NCBI RefSeq assembly: GCF_000729995.1
Contig: NZ_JNFG01000042.1
Coordinates: 1-48,982 of the forward strand
Length of the DNA stretch: 48,982 nt
Source: Caballeronia sordidicola
Lineage (GTDB): Bacteria; Pseudomonadota; Gammaproteobacteria; Burkholderiales; Burkholderiaceae
Direction: 5' to 3'
Notes under the pieces: model-generated
What the model was told of the DNA's origin: nothing
The model's database searches: none
What the model saw: only the letters and a program-made list of their open reading frames with translations
Made by a program: the position numbers and the translations under genes
In this document: piece after piece, positions 26,291-34,379 of the stretch
Layout of the letters: the number at the start of each line of letters is the position of its first letter
Numbering within the stretch: position 1 is the first letter of the stretch

Positions 26291-27266
26291 GCAAACCATT
26301 CTGTCAGTACGCGACGTCCGGGTGCATTTCAACGTCAAGGCGAAGAGCAAGTTGCCGTGGGCGCCGTCGCGCACGCTGAAGGCCGTGGACGGCGTGAGCT
26401 TCGACCTGAAGGCGGGGGAGACGCTCGGCGTGGTGGGTGAATCGGGCTGCGGCAAGTCAACCTTGTCGCGCGCCATCCTTAACCTCATTCCGGCAACGCA
26501 CGGCGAAATCGTGTGGATGGGCAAGGATCTCAGCGGCGCAACGGCGAAGCAGTGGCACGGTGTGCGGCGCGATATCCAGATGATTTTCCAGGACCCGCTT
26601 GCTTCGCTCGACCCACGCATGACGGTCGGGCAGATCATCGCGGAACCGTTGCGTGAACATCGTCCGGGCATGTCCAAGGATGAGATGAACCAGCGGGTAC
26701 GCGCAATGATGGGGAAGGTCGGTTTGCGCGAGCAGATGATCAACCGCTACGCGCACGAATTTTCAGGGGGACAGTGCCAGCGTATCGGGATTGCGCGTGC
26801 GTTGATCGTGGAGCCGAAGCTGATTGTCTGCGACGAACCCGTGTCCGCGCTCGATGTCTCCATCCAGGCGCAGATCGTCAACCTGCTCAAGTCGTTGCAG
26901 CAGGAAATGAAGCTCGCGCTGATTTTCATCGCGCACGATCTGGCCGTGGTCAAGCACATCTCCGACCGCGTGATGGTCATGTATCTCGGTCATGTCATGG
27001 AGCTCGCCGACAAACACTCGCTTTACGCACGCCCACGGCATCCGTACACGCGCGCGCTGCTTTCCGCGGTACCGGTGCCGAATCCGGCCATCGAACGCAC
27101 GAAGGTCGTGCAGATCCTATCCAGCGATATTCCCAGTCCGATCAATCCCCCAACGGGTTGCGTATTTCATACCCGTTGCCCCATAGCGGAGGCGCGTTGT
27201 TCTGTCGAAGTGCCGCCGCTGCGCACACTTGAACATGGAGTTGCGGCAGCCTGCTTACTCGCCTGA
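26283..27266 (+). CDS. oppF: Oligopeptide ABC transporter ATP-binding protein OppF
   Basis: The second ATPase, 327 residues. The Walker A is GESGCGKS (52-59), the signature FSGGQCQRIGIARAL, and Walker B LIVCDEPVSALD, with AHDLAVVKHISDRVMVMYLGHVMELA after it. The cysteine-rich end (GCVFHTRCPIAEARC) matches the OppF/DppF C-terminal extension. The ATG is in the overlap ATGTCTGA with oppD. It is the last gene of the importer; a porin gene follows after 261 bp. I see no strong terminator in that gap. Confidence 0.95.
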
Positions 27267-27527
27267 TTTGTCTGTTGCAGAAAAGCGCCTGATCTAACGA
27301 CCGTTTCGACAATCCCCCGCAAAGCCAATGGTCCCCGTTTTTAACGAGGGCCGGGTTCGGTCAATCGTGAAGTTTTCGTAGTCCCTGTCGTTCCCGTAGT
27401 TCCTGCAGTCACATCCCTCCGGTGAGTCGTTCCGAGCCCGGCGTGAGCGTTTCAGCTCGCGATCAAATTATATGAGAACGACCACTGGCCTCTCTACTCG
27501 CTGCCATAAGAATTAAGAGACAAGCAC

Positions 27528-28937
27528 ATGAAACAACAAACTCGCTCAATCGCTCTATCTCTAATTGTTTTCACCGGTTTGATATCCCCGTCCATTGCCG
27601 CATTCGCGGATGACGATGATGATGTCGCAACACGACATACTGAGGCGCCTCCCAGTTCTCCGCCGAATTCCGAAGCGGATGCGCCGATTAGTAACCAGGC
27701 GAAGTCGCAAGGGTTTATCGAAGATTCACATTTAAATCTTTTATTTCGCAGTTATACTGAACACTTCGAGTCGGAAGGTATCAAGAAGAAGGACGCATCA
27801 GTTGTTGGTAACCAGGCGGTATTTGAATCGGGGTATACGCGCGGATTATTCGGTGTCGGTTTTGACGCATCGTTGTTCAGCGCGTTCAAGCTGAACGGCG
27901 GACAAGGCGCCGGTAACCGCGTGCATTTGAATCACGACGGGCAAAGCGGACAGAATCAGCTCGCCTGGACGTACCCGGGTGTGTGGGACGTGAAAATGCG
28001 GGTATCGAATACGGTTGTTAAATATGGTCAACAATTATTCGATAATCCCTTTCTCGTTCCCCACGATAACCGCGCACTGCCGCCCACGTACCGAGGCGTG
28101 TCCCTCGCGAGCGACGAGATCAAGAACCTGACGCTCAAGGCGGGTAGTGTGGACGCGGTGCTGGCGCGCGGCCAGACCAGCGTCTCGTCGTTGTCGACCG
28201 AGTACGGCGGGACGCACTTCAGCCGCTTCACGTTCGCGGGCGGTGACTACACGCCCAATGACGATACGGCTGTGTCGTTATACGGAAGCCGCGCGGAAAA
28301 TGTGTGGGATCAATATTATCTGTCGCTCTCGCGCAGTATTGGCGATCCGTCGCAGATTCGCTGGACGGGCGGTCTGACCTATTACTATACGCATGATGTT
28401 GGGCAGAGCCGGGAAGGCTCCATCAATAACCACGCGTATAGTTTGCTGTTCTCCGGCACACACAACGCGCACACGGTAGCGGTGGGATTCCAGCAGATCG
28501 CGAGCAATCAGTTCTTCGATTATGTCGGGCAATCGGCAGGCGATTATCTTGCGAATTCTCTGGATGTCGACTACAACGCGCCGCACGAAAAGTCCTTGTC
28601 GCTCAGCTACACGGTCAACATGAAAGATTATGGTGTTCCGGGTTTGAAAATGACGTTATGGACCGCGTATGGCTGGGGTGCGGATGCTTCGGACATGGCG
28701 AATCGATACGCCGATCCATCGGCTGCACTGCATGATCTCTACTGGAAAAATGGCGAGGCCGTTCACGGCACTCACTATGAGTTCGGCTTCATTCCGTCAT
28801 ATACGTTCGGCTCTGGAAAACTGAAGGGAACGACTGCGAAGTTCTATTACATGCACCATCACGGCAGCAAGTACTATTCGGATTCCAGTAGTGACGTCTA
28901 TCGTTTGATGGTCAACGTTCCGGTTAATGTGTTTTAA
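27528..28937 (+). CDS. OprD-family outer-membrane porin
   Basis: A 469-residue protein with a signal peptide (MKQQTRSIALSLIVF, cleavage near IAAFA) and an unusual acidic run DDDDD straight after it. A barrel of alternating aromatic beta-strands follows. FIEDSHLNLLFRSYTEHF at the start, VFESGYTRGLFGVGFDASLFSAFKLNGG, and DLYWKNGEAVHGTHYEFGFIPSYTF near the end are OprD/OpdK-type landmarks, and the chain ends in Phe (VPVNVF), as needed for insertion by the Bam complex. OprD porins pass basic amino acids, small peptides or aromatic acids. Its place after opp suggests peptides or amino acids, but it may have its own promoter. Weak Shine-Dalgarno (AAGAGA). Confidence 0.92.
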   Translation: MKQQTRSIALSLIVFTGLISPSIAAFADDDDDVATRHTEAPPSSPPNSEADAPISNQAKSQGFIEDSHLNLLFRSYTEHFESEGIKKKDASVVGNQAVFESGYTRGLFGVGFDASLFSAFKLNGGQGAGNRVHLNHDGQSGQNQLAWTYPGVWDVKMRVSNTVVKYGQQLFDNPFLVPHDNRALPPTYRGVSLASDEIKNLTLKAGSVDAVLARGQTSVSSLSTEYGGTHFSRFTFAGGDYTPNDDTAVSLYGSRAENVWDQYYLSLSRSIGDPSQIRWTGGLTYYYTHDVGQSREGSINNHAYSLLFSGTHNAHTVAVGFQQIASNQFFDYVGQSAGDYLANSLDVDYNAPHEKSLSLSYTVNMKDYGVPGLKMTLWTAYGWGADASDMANRYADPSAALHDLYWKNGEAVHGTHYEFGFIPSYTFGSGKLKGTTAKFYYMHHHGSKYYSDSSSDVYRLMVNVPVNVF

Positions 28938-29058
28938 ATATCTGCCAGGAAGATCGACAGCCATTGAATAAGCTAAGCCAAGCGGTGAGCGGCGTGATGG
29001 GCGCGGCTCACCGGCGTGGAATCCAGTCGATAAAGCGTGGATTTTCAACCACGCGCTC

Positions 29059-29090
29059 AGCCCGCCAGGTTCGTCCAGCGGGCTTTTTTG
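29059..29090 (+). terminator. Rho-independent terminator of the porin gene
   Basis: AGCCCGC (29059-29065) and GCGGGCT (29078-29084) form a seven-pair stem with a 12-base loop followed by TTTTTTG. It separates the plus-strand porin from the convergent ABC operon. Confidence 0.85.
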
Positions 29091-29114
29091 AGCCCTGCAG
29101 CCGTCTAAGGCCAT

Positions 29115-30014
29115 CTAGCGTTGTACGCCCCAGCGACGCACCGTAAGCCGTTCGAAGGTATCAAACACGAGGTGCTCGACGACCAGGCCGATCACGATAA
29201 CCGCCGCCAATCCCGCGAATACGCGATCGGTATACAGCTCGTTACGGTTCTGAAAGATGTACCAGCCGAGGCCGCCATTCCCGGAGCTGGCGCCGAACAC
29301 CAGTTCCGCCGCGATCAGCGTTCGCCATGCAAATGCCCAGCCCACACGAAGCCCGGCGAGGATCGATGGCAAGGCGGCGGGCACCAGGATCAACAACACA
29401 TGCCGAAGCCCCTTCAGCCCGTAGTTGCGGCCCGTCATGCGCAGCGTTTCCGGCACGGATTGAAAGCCGGAATAGGTATTCAGCGCGAGCGGCCACAACA
29501 CCGAATGCACGAGCACGAATAGCAGGCTCCCAGTCCCCAGGCCGAACCATAACAACGCGAGCGGTAGCAGCGCGATTGATGGCAAAGGGTTGAACATGGC
29601 GGTCAGCATGGACAGCAGATCGCGGCCAAAACGCGTGGACACGGCAAGCGATGTCAGCACGAACGCCAGCACCACGCCGAGCAGATAACCTCTCAACAAG
29701 ACGGACAAGGAGATCGCTGTCTTGGCGATCAGTTCGCCCGACCATATGCCTTGTATGAAGGCTTTTAATGTATCGGTGAAGGTCGGCAACAGCAGGTCGT
29801 TGCCAACAGCTCGCGCAGCCGCTTCCCAGATCACGATCAGGACGAGGGCGATCAACGCCTTGCGTAACCACGTCTGATTGGAAAGCCGCTTGCCGAACGG
29901 TAACGGCGCCTCAACGGCGACATCCTGCAGCGGTTCAGGAATGCGTTCGTATTCTTCGCGAACCGGCGGTACAAGTGCTGCGGGTTCGAAAGAGGGGATA
30001 GTGGGTGTGCTCAT
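29115..30014 (-). CDS. SsuC/TauC-like ABC transporter permease
   Basis: A 299-residue inner-membrane permease with six helices after an unusually long (about 45 residues), Pro/Glu-rich cytosolic N-terminus. The BPD_transp_1 core has LKAFIQGIWSGELIAKTAISLSVLLRGYLLG, MFNPLPSIALLPLALLWFGLGTGS and the loop TGRNYGLKGLRHVLLILVPAALPSILAGLRVGWAFAWRTLIAAE, as in nitrate/sulfonate/taurine importers. Its ATG overlaps the ATPase stop by four bases (ATGA). It is the last gene of the unit. The substrate is judged from the TauD-type neighbour. Confidence 0.9.
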   Translation of the reverse strand: MSTPTIPSFEPAALVPPVREEYERIPEPLQDVAVEAPLPFGKRLSNQTWLRKALIALVLIVIWEAAARAVGNDLLLPTFTDTLKAFIQGIWSGELIAKTAISLSVLLRGYLLGVVLAFVLTSLAVSTRFGRDLLSMLTAMFNPLPSIALLPLALLWFGLGTGSLLFVLVHSVLWPLALNTYSGFQSVPETLRMTGRNYGLKGLRHVLLILVPAALPSILAGLRVGWAFAWRTLIAAELVFGASSGNGGLGWYIFQNRNELYTDRVFAGLAAVIVIGLVVEHLVFDTFERLTVRRWGVQR

Positions 30015-30859
30015 TGAACCGCCTCCGTGTCTTCAAACAGCAGCCGATGAATGCGCGCAACACTCTGCTGAAAGTCGTTGCGTCCCGAACTGTCCTTGGT
30101 GAATTGATGGCTGTTCAGCTCCGCTCGAACTCGGCCGGGATGTGGCGTCAGCAGCAAGATGCGGTTGCCCACAATCAAAGCTTCCTCGATCGAGTGCGTG
30201 ACGAACAGCAGCGTGAAACTCGCCTCGTCCCACAAGCGCAGCAATTCCTCCTGCATCTTGCGGCGCGTAAGTGCGTCGAGCGCGGCGAACGGTTCGTCCA
30301 TCAGCAGCACGCGGGGTTGCATCGCCAGGGCGCGAGCGATCGCCACGCGCTGTTTCATGCCGCCGGAAAGGGTGTGCGGGTAGGCATCGGCAAAAGCGGC
30401 GAGACCGACCTTATCGAGGAAATGCAGCGCTCGTTCGCGGGCTTCCGCACGGCTCAGCTTCTTCCCGACGCGCAACGGAAAGGCCACGTTTTGCAGCACC
30501 GTTTTCCACGGCGGCAACTGGTCGAATTCCTGGAACACGACAATGCGATCGGTGCCCGGACCTCGTACCGGTTTGTCGTCGATCCGGATGGTCCCCGCGG
30601 TCGGTTCAATGAAGCCGGCTACGGCTTTCAGCAGCGTCGACTTGCCGCAACCCGAGGGTCCGAGCAGCACGAAGCGGTCGCCGCCATACACGTCGAAGCT
30701 GACTTCATGCGTCGCGCGTACGATGCGCTCGCGGGTGCGGTACTCGAGGCTGACTTTATCGACGGTGAGAAGCTTGGCGCTCGTCGCGGGAGAATCGCTG
30801 GGCGCGGGCGGGGGATATAGAACGGTAGGACTGGCGGCCATGGCTGTGCATAGTTGCAT
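30011..30859 (-). CDS. SsuB/TauB-like ABC transporter ATP-binding protein
   Basis: A 282-residue ATPase of the nitrate/sulfonate/taurine family. It has Walker A GPSGCGKS (about 67-74), a Q-loop in VVFQEFDQLPPWKTVLQNVAFPL, signature LSGGMKQRVAIARALA and Walker B VLLMDEPFAALDALTR, with the H-loop THSIEEA. The start is uncertain: the ATG at 30859 has AAGG eight bases upstream, while ATGs at 30904 and 30841 are also in frame. The first 30 residues are Pro/Ser-rich and not conserved. It follows the binding-protein gene by about 185 bp, with a terminator-like hairpin in between. Confidence 0.9.
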   Translation of the reverse strand: MQLCTAMAASPTVLYPPPAPSDSPATSAKLLTVDKVSLEYRTRERIVRATHEVSFDVYGGDRFVLLGPSGCGKSTLLKAVAGFIEPTAGTIRIDDKPVRGPGTDRIVVFQEFDQLPPWKTVLQNVAFPLRVGKKLSRAEARERALHFLDKVGLAAFADAYPHTLSGGMKQRVAIARALAMQPRVLLMDEPFAALDALTRRKMQEELLRLWDEASFTLLFVTHSIEEALIVGNRILLLTPHPGRVRAELNSHQFTKDSSGRNDFQQSVARIHRLLFEDTEAVQ

Positions 30860-30982
30860 AAACCACGACCTTAGCGGGGCGCCTCGCGCGCGTGAACCAA
30901 TCATTGCGCATATTCAAAACACGCCGACGCATAAGCGACGGTTTTGCCGTTCCAGTGCCGCATTTGTATGTTCGAGCGATAG

Positions 30983-31015
30983 TCGAAAAAACGCCCGCTG
31001 GCATCGCGGGCGTTT
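30983..31015 (-). terminator. Terminator/attenuator inside the sulfonate-type operon
   Basis: Perfect ten-base arms AAACGCCCGC (30989-30998) and GCGGGCGTTT (31006-31015) enclose a seven-base loop. On the minus strand the stem ends in TTTTTTCG. It lies between the binding-protein gene and the ATPase gene on the same strand. It probably stops most transcripts, lowering ATPase and permease relative to binding protein, or the two parts are separate units. Confidence 0.8.
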
Positions 31016-31044
31016 GTCTAAACGTGGCCGTGAAGCAAGGCAGG

Positions 31045-32106
31045 TCAGCTTCCGTTGCCGAGCACCGGATCGGCGAAGAAATAATCCTGCCATGACTTGG
31101 GCTCGTTCTTGATCGCGCCTACCCGGTACATGAACTGGGCGAGCCCAAGCGTATTTTGCGGCGTGATCTTGAACTGCGTTGCCGGGTTCTTGATGATGCT
31201 GATCAGCAGATTGCGATCGATCCTCGCATTGTTCACACGGATGTAGGTATCAGCCGCCGCTTCCGGATTCGCCGACACGAAGCGCGCGGCATCCGCCATC
31301 GCAGCGATGAATGCGCGATACGTCTTAGGATTGTTATCGTGGAATTTTTCAGTTGCATAGAGCACGGTGGCCGAGCTGGGGCCGCCGAGGACATCGTAGG
31401 AATTCAGCACAATATGCGCTTTCGGATTGCCTGCCAGTTCCTGCTCCTGAAACGGCGGATTGCCGAAGTGCCCGGTGATTTCCGTCCCGCCGGCAATGAT
31501 GGCCGCGGCGGCATCCGGATGCGGCACGGCTTGAGTCAGCTTGTCCAGGCGATCGTAGTCCTTGTCGCCCCAGCGCTTCGCTGCGGCGAACTGCAGCACG
31601 CGCGATTGCACGGAAACAGACACCGCCGGCAACGCAATGCGGTCCTTCTCCGTGAAATCCGCAATGGTTTTCACGTTCGGATTATTCGATACGAGGTAGT
31701 ACGGCAGATTGCCAAGCGAGGCCACGCCCTTCACGTTCTGCTTGCCGTGCGTGCGGTCCCAGATCGTCATCAGCGGACCGACGCCTGCGGCCGCGATGTC
31801 GATGGAACTCGACAACAGTGCGTCATTGATGGCTGCGCCGCCAGATAACTTCAGCCAGTCCACCTTGATATCGACGCCGGCTTTCTTGCCTTCCTGTTCG
31901 ATCAGTTTCTGGTCACGCGCGACGTTCAGCAGCAGATACACCACACCGAACTGCTCCGCGATGCGGATGGTGCCCTCGGCGCGTGCGGGCGAGGCTGCGG
32001 CAAGCGAGGTGATGGCAACGGAGAACGAGACAAACGCTGCAGTGAGCGTGCGTAGCGGCGAGCGGGAACCCCCAGGTCCCCGCCGGGGGAAGAACGAAAG
32101 CGGCAT
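31045..32106 (-). CDS. SsuA/TauA-like periplasmic substrate-binding protein
   Basis: A 353-residue ABC solute-binding protein (NMT1/SsuA-like). It has an Arg-rich leader and signal core (LTAAFVSFSVAITSLAAAS) with cleavage near ARA-EGT. The mature protein opens with IRIAEQFGVVYLLLNVARDQKLIEQE and has GGAAINDALLSSSIDIAAAGVGP and FTEKDRIALPAVSVSVQSRVLQF, the normal order for aliphatic sulfonate or taurine binding proteins. The C-terminal third (TYIRVNNARIDRNLLISIIKNP) fits too. It follows the dioxygenase gene by 55 bp on the same strand. The ligand is inferred to be an organosulfur compound. Confidence 0.87.
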   Translation of the reverse strand: MPLSFFPRRGPGGSRSPLRTLTAAFVSFSVAITSLAAASPARAEGTIRIAEQFGVVYLLLNVARDQKLIEQEGKKAGVDIKVDWLKLSGGAAINDALLSSSIDIAAAGVGPLMTIWDRTHGKQNVKGVASLGNLPYYLVSNNPNVKTIADFTEKDRIALPAVSVSVQSRVLQFAAAKRWGDKDYDRLDKLTQAVPHPDAAAAIIAGGTEITGHFGNPPFQEQELAGNPKAHIVLNSYDVLGGPSSATVLYATEKFHDNNPKTYRAFIAAMADAARFVSANPEAAADTYIRVNNARIDRNLLISIIKNPATQFKITPQNTLGLAQFMYRVGAIKNEPKSWQDYFFADPVLGNGS

Positions 32107-32161
32107 CGAAAGTCCGAAGAAGTGATTTTAGAATTGAATTCGAAGCAGGGCGAGTGGACGC

Positions 32162-33037
32162 TCAGAACGGCGTATCGCCTTCAATCGTCGTTCGATACAT
32201 CTTTCTGCGCAGATGATCGGGCGTGCCCGCTGCGAGATGCATCAGGGAGCGGTTGTCCCAGAACACGAGGTCGTGCTCGCGCCATACGTGCCGGTAGAGA
32301 TGCTCGTCGCGAACGCTATGTTCGAAGAGGGCTTGCAGCAGGTCGCGGCTCTCGTCTTCCGGCAAGTCGATCACGCGGGTCGTGAAATGCTCGCTGACGA
32401 ACAGCGCCTTGCGCCCGGTTTCCGGATGCGTGCGCACGATCGGATGCACGACCGGTTTCACCTCCGCGATCTGTTCTGCAGAGAGGTTGGGGCGCCACGG
32501 GCTGCGCTTTTGCAACTCGGCGTATTTCGCCAGATAGGTGTGCTCGGCGGAGCGCCCTTTCACCGCGTCGCGCAGCGCTTGGGGCAGCGTATCCCATGCC
32601 AGATGCATGTTGGCGAACAACGTGTCGCCGCCTTCCGCTGGTAACTCCTGAGCGTGCAGCAAGGAACCGAGGCTCGGTGTTTCCTTGTACGAGAGATCCG
32701 AATGCCAGAAATGCCCGGCGTCGCCGAGACCAATCGGCTTGCCGTTTTCCATGACGTTCGAGACGATCAGCACCTCCGGGTGGCCCGTCAACTGGAACTG
32801 GTGGAGCACGTGGATTTGAAGCGGACCGAAACGGCGGCTGAAGCTGATTTGCTGGTCGGGCGTGATGCGCTGGTCGCGGAACACCACTACGTGATGATCC
32901 AGGTGAGCGCGATGAATGCGCTTGAAATCTTCGTCAGCAAGCGGCTGGCTCAGGTCAAGACCTGTCACTTCAGCGCCCAACGGCGCACCTTCAAACGGCG
33001 TAATTTCGATGGTCTGGTGTGGGGATAAGGTCGTCAC
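32162..33037 (-). CDS. TauD/TfdA-family Fe(II)/2-oxoglutarate dioxygenase
   Basis: A 291-residue non-haem iron oxygenase. Metal ligands are visible: His112 and Asp114 in GHFWHSDLSY and the distal His near 267 in LMHLAAGTP, with the 2-oxoglutarate Arg in RKMYRTTIEGD. The fold runs from GAEVTGLDLSQPL to the C-terminus without truncation. TauD enzymes hydroxylate taurine so that it releases sulfite; others act on alkyl sulfates, 2,4-D or other carboxylates. As first gene before an SsuA/B/C-like importer, an organosulfonate or alkyl sulfate substrate is the best guess. No desulfurisation regulator gene (cysB, cbl, ssuD) is near. Confidence 0.9.
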   Translation of the reverse strand: MTTLSPHQTIEITPFEGAPLGAEVTGLDLSQPLADEDFKRIHRAHLDHHVVVFRDQRITPDQQISFSRRFGPLQIHVLHQFQLTGHPEVLIVSNVMENGKPIGLGDAGHFWHSDLSYKETPSLGSLLHAQELPAEGGDTLFANMHLAWDTLPQALRDAVKGRSAEHTYLAKYAELQKRSPWRPNLSAEQIAEVKPVVHPIVRTHPETGRKALFVSEHFTTRVIDLPEDESRDLLQALFEHSVRDEHLYRHVWREHDLVFWDNRSLMHLAAGTPDHLRRKMYRTTIEGDTPF

Positions 33038-33213
33038 GCGGGACTCGTTAATTCAATTCGGGGCGGGAACGCTTGAGGCGACGCGTCGCTGAAGCACTGA
33101 CAACATACGCCGCAAAAGTCCACGTTATCCAGGTTAGACAGCGAATCTAAAATCCCGTGCGAACCACGTCAACGAACCAAATCCCATACGCTTATCTGTT
33201 TTAACGATAAACG

Positions 33214-33237
33214 AGCCGCTCCAGTAGAGGGGCGGCT
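33214..33237 (-). terminator. Terminator-like hairpin downstream of the HD gene
   Basis: AGCCGCTCC (33214-33222) and GGGGCGGCT (33229-33237) make a nine-base stem with one wobble and a six-base loop. The minus-strand flank CGTTTATC is only weakly T-rich. It sits 28 bp beyond the HD-protein stop. Confidence 0.5.
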
Positions 33238-33265
33238 TCATTCCCACTGCGTCTGGCCCGCTGAA

Positions 33266-33955
33266 TCATTGATGATTATGCGCTGGATCGCTGCAATGAG
33301 CGCATCCGGCGGCGCTGTCATTCCACGACGACCCCAGGATCAGGCTGCAGAAATTCAGGCGCTTGTAGCTCGGATCCTTGAGTGCGAGGACATCGGCCTT
33401 CACGTTGCCGAACGTGGTCTCCGGCTTCTTGATCGTGCCGTGGGCGAAGGCATCGATGATCCCTTCCTTGAAATTCACCTCACGCGGATGCACGGCGATG
33501 ACCTGTTTGCGCTGCGAGTCGGTGAATTGGTCGTACGCGAGTCCGAGCACGTCCATCTCCACGCCCGCCGTGACCAACGCGACCACCGGCTTCTTGTGCT
33601 GCGGAATCCCCGGCGTCGTGTGCAAGGCGATTGAGTCCCAAACCTGTTCGATGTCGTACTCGTTGATGCCATAACCCTTGAGGAAGTCACGCGCGGCGTT
33701 CGCACCGTCCACTTCGAAACGCTCGGTCAGGCTGCTGTATGCATCGATCAGGCCCATGTCATGGAACATGGCGCCGATGTAAAGCAGCTCCGCGTCGTAG
33801 GCCAACTGACGGCGTTCGCCGGTCAGCGCACCAAACAGGAACACGCGGCGCGAGTGGTTATACAGCAGGTCCGGCTCGGTATCGCGAACGAGTTCAGTCG
33901 CGGCGCGCGCCATGGCGCTGTCGGGGATGCGGATGCCTGCAATGGTAGTGGTCAT
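33266..33955 (-). CDS. HD-domain protein, cyanamide-hydratase-like
   Basis: A 229-residue metal-dependent HD-superfamily protein. A His at about 34 (YNHSRRVFLFG), the HD pair at about 65-66 (YIGAMFHDMGLI), and a later His in IALHTTPG provide metal ligands. The arrangement, with the ERFEVDGANAARDFL segment, resembles the cyanamide hydratase/Ddi2-like HD group rather than nucleotide phosphohydrolases. The ATG at 33955 has AGGAG eight bases upstream. Members of this group hydrate cyanamide to urea or act on unknown substrates. It is divergent from a DJ-1/AraC regulator across a 424-bp repeat-rich gap, suggesting that regulator controls it. Confidence 0.8.
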   Translation of the reverse strand: MTTTIAGIRIPDSAMARAATELVRDTEPDLLYNHSRRVFLFGALTGERRQLAYDAELLYIGAMFHDMGLIDAYSSLTERFEVDGANAARDFLKGYGINEYDIEQVWDSIALHTTPGIPQHKKPVVALVTAGVEMDVLGLAYDQFTDSQRKQVIAVHPREVNFKEGIIDAFAHGTIKKPETTFGNVKADVLALKDPSYKRLNFCSLILGSSWNDSAAGCAHCSDPAHNHQ

Positions 33956-34379
33956 GTTCAATGCTCCTGGGATACTGATAGTGGGCTTGGCCTGGATGCC
34001 GCTGTCACCTTGTTAAAATGCGCCGTTTGGGGCGCAACATCGGGAGAAGCGGCAGCGGCTGGACGACGAAGTTAGTGTCGCCGGGCGCGGCCAAGGCCGC
34101 AATGCGGCAGGTCCGTCGAAGTCTGCCAACCGCACGGCGTCTCCTGCCAAGCGCGTAAAACGCGCGAAAAATAGCTTTTTTCATGGGACCAGAGTAAAGC
34201 GCTAACTCTGGTCGACCGCAATGAATCGCATGGGACCGGAGTAAAGCGCTATGGGACCAGAGTAAGCGCTGAAGGGCCAACTCTGGTCGACACGCCAACT
34301 CTGGTCGACCGCAATGAATTGCATGGGACCAGAGTAAGCGCTAAAGCGCCAACTCTGGTCGACACAGGAGCAAGACCTT
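33956..34379. promoter_or_regulatory. Divergent control region HD gene / GlxA-type regulator
   Basis: A 424-bp gap without a gene. A TGCGCC/GGCGCA hairpin lies at 34019-34036 near the HD promoter side. From 34184 to 34363 there is an array of inverted repeats (separate entry) reaching to within 17 bases of the regulator's start codon. The part 34040-34180 shows no motif I can name. Confidence 0.5.
34184..34363. repeat. Array of palindromic repeats (REP-like) in the regulator leader
   Basis: Four copies of GGGACCAGAGT (34185-34195, 34232-34242 with A-to-G change, 34253-34263, 34325-34335) face four copies of ACTCTGGTCGAC (34205-34216, 34280-34291, 34298-34309, 34352-34363). A GTAAAGCGCT or GTAAGCGCT core lies between several pairs. 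A GCAATGAATYGCATGGGACC stretch recurs exactly 93 bp apart (34218 and 34311). Each facing pair can fold into a strong hairpin. The array looks like clustered copies of a genomic palindromic repeat that has spread into the leader region. It is not a CRISPR array: no unique spacers and variable spacing. Confidence 0.75.

Noticed and set aside
27333..27350. Terminator of the opp operon
   Set aside because: The CCCCGTT/AACGAGG stem has a mismatch and no T-tract after it.
34184..34363. CRISPR array
   Set aside because: Repeats are not regularly spaced, there are no unique spacers, arms face each other as palindromes, and no cas genes are present.
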